Part shown: positions 7,641 to 14,842 of the stretch, in pieces
How the letters are laid out: each line of letters starts with the position of its first letter
Numbering within the stretch: the first letter of the stretch is position 1
Source: an uncultured Ralstonia sp.
GTDB lineage: Bacteria > Pseudomonadota > Gammaproteobacteria > Burkholderiales > Burkholderiaceae
Direction: 5' to 3'
DNA length: 50,880 nt
Assembly: GCA_913056305.1 (NCBI GenBank)
Contig: CAJXMR010000015.1
Span: forward strand, 1 to 50,880
Translations under genes and position numbers: made by a program
Notes under the pieces: generated by a model
Database searches by the model: none
What the model was told of the DNA's origin: nothing
Seen by the model: the letters and a program-made list of their open reading frames with translations, nothing else

Positions 7641-7803
7641 TGTACCCGTTTCTGCGAGCTTGCCATCAGCGAGGCGTACCCGTTTCTGCGGGGTTGTCGC
7701 CGGCGGAACGTACCCGTTTCTGCGCACCCGTCACCGGCAAAGCGTACCCGTTTCTGCGTGCCTGCCCCGTGGAGGCGAACACTGAGGCGTACCCGTTTCT
7801 GCG
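7641..7803 (+). repeat. second iteron array (five near-perfect copies, 34-bp period)
   Basis: Copies start at 7641, 7675, 7709, 7743 and 7788. Four are identical (CGTACCCGTTTCTGCG) and the first has T for the leading C. The first four are exactly 34 bp apart and the last is 45 bp on. The spacers are unrelated. The array is 2.5 kb from the core origin, behind a terminator, and shows no coding sequence. It looks like a copy-number-control (incA-like) array. Confidence 0.85.
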
Positions 7804-7889
7804 GTGGAGGTAAGCCATCACTGCCATGCAATCGCTTGAACGGATGCGCTGCGGGCCTCGGTACGCGGCGGCATGCTCTGCGGCGCCTG

Positions 7890-7905
7890 CGTACCTATTT
7901 CTGCG
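7890..7905 (+). repeat. single iteron at the 3' end of the recombinase-like gene
   Basis: CGTACCTATTTCTGCG, 18 bp before the stop codon of the convergent recombinase-like gene at 7923. Confidence 0.7.
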
Positions 7906-7922
7906 TGATGTGTGGAGAAATG

Positions 7923-9209
7923 TCAGGCAGGCGGCGTGGCCTGCCTGCGCGCCGCATCGGCGATGCTGGCAGCCAGATCGGCCTCGCGGGCGCGGACGGC
8001 AGTGTGCGGCAGGGCGGCCAAGCCAAGGGCTTGCGCCACGTCGCCGGCCGACTCCCCCGCTGCCAGGCGCTCGCGCAGGTGGGCGCCGCGCAGGCCGCGC
8101 AGCGATGCACAGGCGAGTCGCGCGGCGGCCTCGGGGTGGCCGAGCGCTCGCGCGTGGGCGGCGGTTTCGGCCAGCATGGCCTTGATGATCTGCAAGAGCT
8201 GCGAGCGTGAGCCGATGCCGCGGCGCTCGCCAAAGTCGCGCCGCAGCGCGGGCGAGTCGATGATGGTGCCGTCGGCGCGCCGTGGTGAGCGCTTGCGTAC
8301 CGACAGCAAGAGTGGTGTCGTCTCGCCGGGCAATGGCAGCGGCGACAGGCCGAAGGCGGTGCGGTAGGCGCGCAGGGGGGCCATCAGCGCGTCGCATGGC
8401 AGCCAGCGCTGTGCGCGGCCGGCGCCCACGCACAGCAGCCAGACCGATGCCGGCAGCGCCGGATCGGCCGCCCGCTGTGCGGCGGGCACGGCGTGCAGCG
8501 CCACATCGGCCATGCGCGCGCCGACCAGCTCGGCTACGCGCAGACCTGCGAGCACCAGCAGCTCGGCCAGAAAGCCATCGCGCGCCTGGCGCAGGCGGGC
8601 TTCGCGCCCGAGCGCCACGCGTGCGCGTACGGCGTCGATCAGCAACGCCATGTCCTGCCCGCACAGTCCCGTTGACAGATCGGGCGCCGGCGGAGGTGGT
8701 GGTGAGGGCGGCAGCCCCTCGTCCGCAGAAACGGGTACGGTGATGACGATGGCGTCGTCATCGAGAAACGGGTTCGCACGCAGATAGCCGGTACGTTGCA
8801 GCCAACCGCAGAGGTTGGCCGCGATCACGCTGCATTGGCGAACCGAGCGTGCCGACAGTGGCCCGCGCAGCGGTGTCCACGCGGGCGCATCGCGATCCAG
8901 CCCGCGCGCGCTGATCGCCCAGGCGGGCGGGGCTTGCAGGAAGCGCAGATAGGCAACGGCGTCATGGCGCTGCCAGCGTGCGATCGGCGTGGACGTGGCG
9001 CGCGCATACCAGCACAAGCGCTCGGCTTCCACGCGGTATTGCGACAGGGTCGATGCCCCCACCGCGCGCGCGCCGCCGGCACGCGCGTCAAGCCAGGCCT
9101 GTACGTGTTCACGATCCTGGGCGTATGCCTGGAGATCGGCCTGTGTGCTGGTGTCGGAGGGCGGCGAGCCGGGCGCGGGCGCCCCCGCGGCGATGTGCTG
9201 GGATGACAT
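7923..9209 (-). CDS. degenerate tyrosine recombinase (phage integrase family) lacking the catalytic tyrosine
   Basis: A 428-residue protein with the integrase layout: an N-terminal SAM-like core-binding domain (about 30-150), a Pro-rich linker (166-178) and a C-terminal catalytic-like domain. The first catalytic Arg is present in LVLAGLRVAELVGAR (R224). The usual H-x-x-R motif reads RGLR (371-374), so the His is lost and R374 remains. The segment aligned with LGH...Y is LGLAALPHTAVR (395-406), with Arg where the nucleophile should be. No tyrosine occurs after residue 282. It is therefore unlikely to cut DNA by the normal mechanism and may be a DNA-binding derivative. ATG at 9209 chosen by alignment of length; an upstream start at 9266 is open. 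An iteron (8724-8739) lies inside the gene. Confidence 0.75.
   Translation of the reverse strand: MSSQHIAAGAPAPGSPPSDTSTQADLQAYAQDREHVQAWLDARAGGARAVGASTLSQYRVEAERLCWYARATSTPIARWQRHDAVAYLRFLQAPPAWAISARGLDRDAPAWTPLRGPLSARSVRQCSVIAANLCGWLQRTGYLRANPFLDDDAIVITVPVSADEGLPPSPPPPPAPDLSTGLCGQDMALLIDAVRARVALGREARLRQARDGFLAELLVLAGLRVAELVGARMADVALHAVPAAQRAADPALPASVWLLCVGAGRAQRWLPCDALMAPLRAYRTAFGLSPLPLPGETTPLLLSVRKRSPRRADGTIIDSPALRRDFGERRGIGSRSQLLQIIKAMLAETAAHARALGHPEAAARLACASLRGLRGAHLRERLAAGESAGDVAQALGLAALPHTAVRAREADLAASIADAARRQATPPA
8724..8739 (-). repeat. iteron inside the recombinase-like gene
   Basis: A perfect CGTACCCGTTTCTGCG in the coding orientation, encoding TVPVSA around residues 157-162, between the two domains of the protein. 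Confidence 0.75.
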
Positions 9210-9340
9210 CGCGCAAGTATAGCGAGCCGAGCTGCGGCGCCAGTTCATCGCATGTGCCGGGAACAAAACCTGCTAAATCTGGTTGGGTTGCCTTGCGATG
9301 CCGCTGCATGTGACGCCGCGCTCGGTCCCGTGGAGATGCC

Positions 9341-11002
9341 ATGAACGAACCCGTCGCCTGCCAGGCCATGTCGGAGCAAGACATCGAGGTGGCCAGCGAG
9401 CGCTTTCGCCACCAGCGCGAATTCGTCACGTTGGTCGAGAACGCGCCAGACATCATTGCCCGGCTCGATCGCGCCTTGCGCTGCGTCTACATCAACCGCG
9501 CGGTGGAGCCGGCGTTTGGTTTGCCACCCGCTGCGCTGATCGGCGAGCCGTTGTCGGCGTCGTCCCTGCCGCCGCGCGTGACCGCACCGCTGGAGGCGGC
9601 GGCCCGGCGCGCGCTCGCCGCCGGCACGGAGCAGGCATTGGCGCTGCACCTGGAGCCCGGCGACGCGGACCCCAGCGACACGCGCGACCATGCGCACTAC
9701 AGCGCGCGCGTGATTCCGGAAGCCGACCGGCAGGGCGAGATCGAATCGGCGCTGCTGATCATCTACGACGTGACCGAGCGCACCGAGGCCGAACGCGAGC
9801 GCGATGCGTTGCTGCTGCGCGAGCAGGCCGCGCGTGCGCAGGCCGAGGCCGCGGCGCATGCGCGCGACCAGTTCCTGGCGGTGGTGTCGCACGAGCTGCG
9901 CTCGCCGCTGAACGGCATCCGGAGCTGGGCCTATGTGCTGGAGAACCAACTGGCCGACGGGCCGCAACCGGTGCAGCGCGCCCTGGCGGGCATCCGCACC
10001 GGTGTCGCGCAACAGGTGCGACTGATCGAAGACCTGCTCGACGCCACGCGCGTGATGAGCGGCAAGCTGCGGCTCACGCGCCAGCCCTTCGCGCTGCGCA
10101 TGGCGCTGGAGCGCGCGCTGGGCAGCGTGCGTGCGCAGGCGACCGAGCGGCACATCACGCTGCATGAGACCGTGTTGCTCGGCACGCAGGAGATCAACGG
10201 CGACGCCGACCGCATCCAGCAGATCGTCTGGAACCTGCTCGCCAACGCCATCAAGTTCACGCAGGAAGGCGGCGACGTCTGGTTGACTGCCGAGGTGTCG
10301 GGCGATGTGGCCCGCATTGTCGTGCGGGACAACGGACGCGGCATTGCGCCGGCCTTCGTGCCCCACCTGTTCGACCCGTTCCGGCAGGCCGATGGCACGC
10401 ACACGCGGCGCACCGGCGGCCTCGGTCTCGGGCTGGCGCTGGTCAAGCGCCTGACCGAGCTGCATGGCGGCCTGGTCCATGCCTATAGCGACGGCGAGCA
10501 GCGCGGCGCGGTCTTCACCGTGGTCCTGCCGCTGCACGACGGCGCCGAGGTGAGCAGGGCGCTTAGCGAGGAAGCCGCGCGGCCCGGGCCGCTGCCGTCG
10601 CTGGAAGGCATGCGCATCCTGCTGATCGACGACCAGCTCGATGCGCGCGAAGCCTTGGCGACGCTGCTCGGCCAGGTGCATGCCGAGGTCGGCTGCGCGG
10701 GTTCGGGCGCAGAGGCGATCGCGTTGCTCGATGCCTGGGGCGAGCACGAGCGGCCGCACGTGGTGGTGTGCGACATCGCGCTGCCGGATGAGGATGGGTA
10801 CGCCATCCTGCAGCGGATCCGCGGGTGGGAGCGGCACCGTCTGCCGGCCGGCACAGCGCGCGTCCCCGCGATTGCGCTGACGGCGTTCGCCCAGCCGCAC
10901 GACCGCGCGCGCGCGCTGGCGAACGGGTTTCAGGCGCACCTGCCCAAGCCGGTGTCGCCGCGCGACCTAGTACGGGCCCTGCGCGCGCTGGCCCGCAGTT
11001 AG
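9341..11002 (+). CDS. hybrid sensor histidine kinase / response regulator
   Basis: A 553-residue cytoplasmic protein without obvious membrane segments. A PAS domain covers roughly residues 24-148. The HisKA phosphoacceptor is H184 in VVSHELRSPLNG. The ATPase domain has the N box WNLLANAIKF (297-306), the G1 box RDNGRGI (329-335) and the G2 region GGLGLGLALVK (359-369). A C-terminal receiver domain follows (424-553) with the acidic pair at 430-431, phosphorylatable D478 in CDIALPDEDGY, and K536. It should autophosphorylate and pass phosphate to its own receiver. No partner output regulator is adjacent. The signal is unknown. Confidence 0.92.
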   Translation: MNEPVACQAMSEQDIEVASERFRHQREFVTLVENAPDIIARLDRALRCVYINRAVEPAFGLPPAALIGEPLSASSLPPRVTAPLEAAARRALAAGTEQALALHLEPGDADPSDTRDHAHYSARVIPEADRQGEIESALLIIYDVTERTEAERERDALLLREQAARAQAEAAAHARDQFLAVVSHELRSPLNGIRSWAYVLENQLADGPQPVQRALAGIRTGVAQQVRLIEDLLDATRVMSGKLRLTRQPFALRMALERALGSVRAQATERHITLHETVLLGTQEINGDADRIQQIVWNLLANAIKFTQEGGDVWLTAEVSGDVARIVVRDNGRGIAPAFVPHLFDPFRQADGTHTRRTGGLGLGLALVKRLTELHGGLVHAYSDGEQRGAVFTVVLPLHDGAEVSRALSEEAARPGPLPSLEGMRILLIDDQLDAREALATLLGQVHAEVGCAGSGAEAIALLDAWGEHERPHVVVCDIALPDEDGYAILQRIRGWERHRLPAGTARVPAIALTAFAQPHDRARALANGFQAHLPKPVSPRDLVRALRALARS

Positions 11003-11076
11003 CGGCGCCCGGCACCGGGCAACCGCCGTGCGAGTGCCGGCTGAGTGCCGCACACGGTACGCGGCTGGCGGCCTGG

Positions 11077-11092
11077 CGTACCCATTTCTGCG
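11077..11092 (+). repeat. single iteron downstream of the histidine kinase gene
   Basis: CGTACCCATTTCTGCG in the intergenic region, 75 bp after the kinase stop and about 6 kb from the core origin. Confidence 0.7.
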
Positions 11093-11151
11093 TGACGTCT
11101 TTTGTGCGATTGGCGGGGCCGGTTGGGCTTGGAGGTGCGACCCCGGCAATC

Positions 11152-11170
11152 GTTACATGGGCCATGTAAC
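11152..11170. promoter_or_regulatory. candidate enhancer (UAS) dyad for a sigma-54 activator
   Basis: GTTACATGG-g-CCATGTAAC is a perfect dyad with 9-bp arms, centred 115 bp upstream of the GG element of the -24/-12 promoter at 11275. That spacing is typical of enhancer-binding-protein sites. Confidence 0.5.
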
Positions 11171-11274
11171 CCTTACGCGACGGGACTTTGCCAGGTCGTG
11201 GAATCGCGCGTGAGGGTGCGCGGCGCGGCAGGCGCGGCGCGCATTGCGGGATCGACGCGGGGCCGGAACCCGCA

Positions 11275-11290
11275 TGGCACGGCGGTTGCA
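11275..11290 (+). promoter_or_regulatory. sigma-54 (-24/-12) promoter
   Basis: TGGCACGGCGGTTGCA matches the consensus TGGCACG-N4-TTGCA exactly, with GG and GC at the correct spacing. Transcription would start near 11302, about 30 nt before the ATG at 11331. Confidence 0.8.
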
Positions 11291-11330
11291 GTGAGCACAG
11301 TGTCACCAGTCCATCTACTGGGGAGGGGCC

Positions 11331-11771
11331 ATGAACCAGCCAGCACGCGGCGCCGTCCGCAGTCCGGTCACGCGCGAAGACGCGGCCGCGCAGGGGCCAG
11401 CGCCTTCTACGTCCTCGATCGCCGGTGCCCAGCGGGCTGCCGCATCGACCACCCATGAACGCGTGAGCGCCACGCTCGGCCGGCCCGAGCGTGAAGGCAC
11501 CGCGTCGATCCACGGCCCGTGCCTGCCGCACGAGCGCGATCAGCACCTCCAGGAGCAGCAGTCCGGCCCACGCGCCAACATTGAGCAAGCCGCGCGCGAT
11601 ATCGAGGCCGGCATGATCGATACCGACCTGCACGACACGCCGGGGATCGAATGCGTGGTGCGCGAGCGCTATGCGGCCGGCCAGGTCGACCGCGATCGCG
11701 AACTCGCCAACCGCACCGCCGACGACATCGAGCGCAATCGCCACGCCCCAAGCGGCCCCTCCAAGCGCTGA
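11331..11771 (+). CDS. unknown hydrophilic protein under a sigma-54 promoter
   Basis: A 146-residue protein that I do not recognise. It has no signal peptide or membrane segment. The first ~60 residues are rich in Ala, Arg, Ser, Thr and Pro and look disordered. The C-terminal half is charged (ANIEQAARDIEAG, VVRERYAAGQVDRDRELAN) and may be helical. The start is well supported by GGGGAGGGG just upstream of the ATG. The gene is preceded by a textbook -24/-12 promoter and an upstream dyad, so it is probably activated by RpoN with an enhancer-binding protein. It stands alone; the lipoprotein gene follows 134 bp later. Confidence 0.7.
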   Translation: MNQPARGAVRSPVTREDAAAQGPAPSTSSIAGAQRAAASTTHERVSATLGRPEREGTASIHGPCLPHERDQHLQEQQSGPRANIEQAARDIEAGMIDTDLHDTPGIECVVRERYAAGQVDRDRELANRTADDIERNRHAPSGPSKR

Positions 11772-11905
11772 CGCACGAGGCTGCGCAGAGTCGATTTTGC
11801 CTAGGTCTGATTTAAGAAAAAATCAGGACGAGACTGTGAGCGCATTGTGGAGTCGCTGCCGTATTCTCGCGCCTTTTCTCAATCAGAATAATCCTAGGGG
11901 GAAGT

Positions 11906-12751
11906 ATGCGGGGCAAGTTGCGCGCGATTGCGTTGGCGTGTGTGGCGGTGGGTTTGGTGACGGCCTGCGGCGGCGGCGATTCCAGTTCGACCAACGGTGG
12001 CGGGATCGTCTCGCCGGCCGATAGCGGGTCGTTGGGCTCGGATTGCTTTGCCGTGCCTGCCACGGGCAAGACGGCCAATGTCACCGCGACGACCACGGTG
12101 CCGGTCGAGGTTGAAATTGCGACGATCACCGGCCAGGGGCAACAAGTGTTCGAAGGCCAGTCCTATACCGCGCTTGATGTGCGTAACCGCATTGATCAGG
12201 TGCTCGGCAGCGATCAGCATCACACGCTCTACATGCTGCCGAACGCGCCCTACCTGCCGGCCGGCGCAATCACGTATCCCTCCGCAGGTGATACCGATCC
12301 GCAGCAGCGCTACGCCTATACCTACGCCCCAATGACGCTGGAGCAACTGCGTTCGGCCATCTCGAGCGGCAAGGCTACGATATTCCCGTTGGTGGTACCC
12401 GCTCTGCAGCCGGTGGTGCCAACCGTCGACAGTTTCAAGCTCAATACCCCGATGACGCTGCTGATGCTGGACAAGCGTGCGGGGGGTACGGCCCCGATGG
12501 GTGCGTCGTTCAGTTCGCGCTATATCAAGGAGCTGACCTTGACGTATGCCGGCCGCGAAAGCGTGACGGTAGGCAACGTTTCCTACAGCCAGGCATGCAA
12601 GCTGAATGTGTCGGTGCGGCGCTCGAACTTCAACGGGATACCGTTCTCGATCGACTCGGTTGGCCAGGGAACGTTGTGGTTCGCGCCAAACGTTGGATTG
12701 GTCAAGATTGCGATGGGCGGGGTCGCCACAATCATTGCACCGGCCAACTGA
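11906..12751 (+). CDS. predicted lipoprotein of unknown function
   Basis: A 281-residue secreted protein. It begins with a lipoprotein signal peptide (MRGKLRAIALACVAVGLVTAC), with the lipobox LVTAC and the modified Cys at about 21. A short Gly/Ser/Asn linker follows. The rest (from about 45) is rich in Thr, Val and Pro with alternating hydrophobic residues, suggesting beta structure; no known motif is recognised. GGGGGAAGT precedes the ATG. Upstream at 11808-11827 there is a small inverted repeat (CTGATTT, 6-bp loop, AAATCAG). The protein is likely anchored to the outer membrane. Function unknown. Confidence 0.8.
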   Translation: MRGKLRAIALACVAVGLVTACGGGDSSSTNGGGIVSPADSGSLGSDCFAVPATGKTANVTATTTVPVEVEIATITGQGQQVFEGQSYTALDVRNRIDQVLGSDQHHTLYMLPNAPYLPAGAITYPSAGDTDPQQRYAYTYAPMTLEQLRSAISSGKATIFPLVVPALQPVVPTVDSFKLNTPMTLLMLDKRAGGTAPMGASFSSRYIKELTLTYAGRESVTVGNVSYSQACKLNVSVRRSNFNGIPFSIDSVGQGTLWFAPNVGLVKIAMGGVATIIAPAN

Positions 12752-12801
12752 GAGCTGGGGCCTGACGGGCCGCTGCCTGCGCGGCGGTCCGACCAATGGA
12801 C

Positions 12802-13605
12802 TCAGTACGAGGCCTGCGCCCGTCCGTCCAGCGCGACCTCCGTGCCGCCCATCAATGCCTGCGCACACACCTGTGCAAAGCCGTTCTTGGTGACCGGCGT
12901 GCGCGTCTCCAGGCATGCGGCCAGCAGGTCTTGCCAATGCCGGATGACATCCGGATATGCCGCATCGGATGGATGTAAGCCGAGCCGCAGCAGCGGCGAC
13001 TGCGCGTGCTGTTGCGCCAGCCAGCGCAGGTAGTGGCGCGAGAGCAGGCGGCGCGGCGTGGTGCGCACGCTGTAGGTTAGGCAGGGCGCGGCCAGCGGGC
13101 GGTTCGGGTGCAGCAAGTGAAAGCGCCGCAGCGTGGTGGTGTAGCGCAGCGGCAGCTGATCGAGCACCTGCCACGTGGCCGCATTCATCAGCCACGCGGG
13201 CGCGACAAAGCCGTGTAGCGGCCAGCCGTTGGCGGCAAACCAGGCAGCGCCAGCCTCCAAGCGAGAACGGGCAGCATGCAGCGGGATGGCGGAGAACTCG
13301 CCCTCGCCCGCGGTATAGCGCGTGCGGATCAGCTGGTCGACAAAGTCGCCCGGCGGCTGGTCGTCGAGGTGGGTGTAGCCGTGCAGGACCAGCTCGTCGC
13401 CTTGTTCCACATGCTCGGTCATGACGCGGCAGAAGCGCTCGCTGCTGCGCGCGGTCGGGCCGCGGTGGAAATTGGGAATCACCAGCAGCGATTTCGGCAC
13501 CGGGCACACCTCATCCAGCGCAGACAGCAGCACGCTGCACGCCGGCCAGGTGGCAGGCGTGACGTCGTGCATGGCGACCACGAGATAGCGCGACATGGGG
13601 CTCAT
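12802..13605 (-). CDS. DUF2334-type polysaccharide deacetylase-like protein
   Basis: A 267-residue protein of the carbohydrate esterase 4-like fold. The family's metal-site motifs are visible: HDVTP near the N-terminus (H13, D14), HGYTH around residues 75-79, and RLGLHPSD near residue 208. Such proteins are usually linked to envelope polysaccharide or glycan metabolism; the reaction here is not established. The ATG at 13605 overlaps the TGA of the glycosyltransferase gene by 4 bp, so the two are translationally coupled and probably act on the same glycan. No signal peptide is evident. Confidence 0.8.
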   Translation of the reverse strand: MSPMSRYLVVAMHDVTPATWPACSVLLSALDEVCPVPKSLLVIPNFHRGPTARSSERFCRVMTEHVEQGDELVLHGYTHLDDQPPGDFVDQLIRTRYTAGEGEFSAIPLHAARSRLEAGAAWFAANGWPLHGFVAPAWLMNAATWQVLDQLPLRYTTTLRRFHLLHPNRPLAAPCLTYSVRTTPRRLLSRHYLRWLAQQHAQSPLLRLGLHPSDAAYPDVIRHWQDLLAACLETRTPVTKNGFAQVCAQALMGGTEVALDGRAQASY

Positions 13606-14828
13606 CGTCCGAGTGCCGCACTCAGTGCTTCATGCAGGCGCGCGCGCATCGGCAGGACGCTGTTGGCGGCGAGATCGGCCGGCCGGCGTCCCGCCAGCGC
13701 CTGATAGCGCGCCACCAGTTGCGGCAATACCGCGTGCCAGTCATAGCGCAGGGCGTGGCGGCGCGCCGCGTGGGCCAGCACCACCGGGTCGCGCTGCGCG
13801 AGCGCTTGCAGCGCATCGGCAAAGTCGCCGGCACGACAGTGCGGCACAGCGTGGCCGACCGCGTCGTTGACCAATTCGCCCAGGCCACCCACGGCACATG
13901 CAACCACGGGCACGCCGCTGGCCATCGCTTCCAGCGCGACCAGGCCGAAGGTTTCCTGATCGCCGGCATGGACGAAGGCATCCGCGCTGGCCATGGCGGC
14001 GGCCAGCTGGTGTGCGTCGCCTTCATACGGCAGCGCGCGCACGTGGCGCCCGCTTGGCGGTGTGGGGCCGGCGCCAATGGTGACCAGCGTGGTGCCGTCG
14101 TTCAGTCGATCGACGGCATCGCACAGCACGTCGAGGTTCTTCTCGGGCGCATAGCGGCCAACGTAGAGCAGCACGCGCGCATCGCGCGGCAGGCCGAGTT
14201 GGGCGCGCCAGCGCAGCGAGCGGCGGGCCGGATGGAACAGCCGCGTATCGACCCCCAGCGGCTGCAGTTCGACGCGCGCGACACCGAGGTCGGCCAGCTT
14301 GTCGGCGATGTAGCGGCTGGGCGCGAACACCGTGTCGAAGCGCGGATACAGGTGGCGCACGTAGGCGGCCGCTGCCTGTTCTGCCGCCGGCCCGGCCAGG
14401 CGCCGGAAGAAGGCCGGCAGATCGGAGTGATAGAACGCCACCACCGGCACCTGCAGGCGCGCGCCCGCATGCAGGGCGGACCAGGCGAGCCGGTACGGAT
14501 CGCCCGCCTCGATCAGGTCGGGCGACAGCGCGCGCAGCGCTCGCTCGGCCGGCCCACAGCGCAGTGGCGCACGGTAGCCTGCCGAGAACGGCACCGGCAC
14601 GCCCGGCACCACCGCGACCGTGTTGCTCGCATCGTCGGCCGTGCCGGGCACCACCAGCGTGTGCCGCCAGTGGGCCGTCGTCTGCAGGAAATCGTGCTTG
14701 GCGCGCAGATACCGTTTGACGCCGCCGCTCTCCGCCGCCCAGAACATGGTCACGTCGGCCAGGTGCAGCGGGGCAGCCAACGCGGTGGGCGTGTAGGCGA
14801 GTTCGCGGTCGAGCGGTAGCGTGCGCAC
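13602..14828 (-). CDS. GT4-family glycosyltransferase
   Basis: A protein of about 408 residues with the GT-B fold pattern of family-4 glycosyltransferases. An N-terminal acceptor domain contains SGGVKRYLRAKH. The C-terminal donor domain has LLYVGRYAPEKNLDVL and the E-x7-E motif in ETFGLVALEAMASGVPVVA. It resembles phosphatidylinositol mannosyltransferase-like enzymes, but donor and acceptor are unknown. The open frame continues far upstream across the rpoN gene; I start at GTG 14828, which has AGGA seven bases upstream and lies 15 bp after the rpoN stop. Same strand as rpoN and the deacetylase-like gene, so likely one transcript. Confidence 0.85.
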   Translation of the reverse strand: MRTLPLDRELAYTPTALAAPLHLADVTMFWAAESGGVKRYLRAKHDFLQTTAHWRHTLVVPGTADDASNTVAVVPGVPVPFSAGYRAPLRCGPAERALRALSPDLIEAGDPYRLAWSALHAGARLQVPVVAFYHSDLPAFFRRLAGPAAEQAAAAYVRHLYPRFDTVFAPSRYIADKLADLGVARVELQPLGVDTRLFHPARRSLRWRAQLGLPRDARVLLYVGRYAPEKNLDVLCDAVDRLNDGTTLVTIGAGPTPPSGRHVRALPYEGDAHQLAAAMASADAFVHAGDQETFGLVALEAMASGVPVVACAVGGLGELVNDAVGHAVPHCRAGDFADALQALAQRDPVVLAHAARRHALRYDWHAVLPQLVARYQALAGRRPADLAANSVLPMRARLHEALSAALGR

Positions 14829-14842
14829 GTAGGGTTCCTGGG

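Noticed and set aside
7641-7803. Regular repeats resembling a CRISPR array
   Set aside because: Repeats are 16 bp with 18-29 bp spacers, the same motif is scattered singly over 16 kb, and no cas gene is present. They fit replication iterons.
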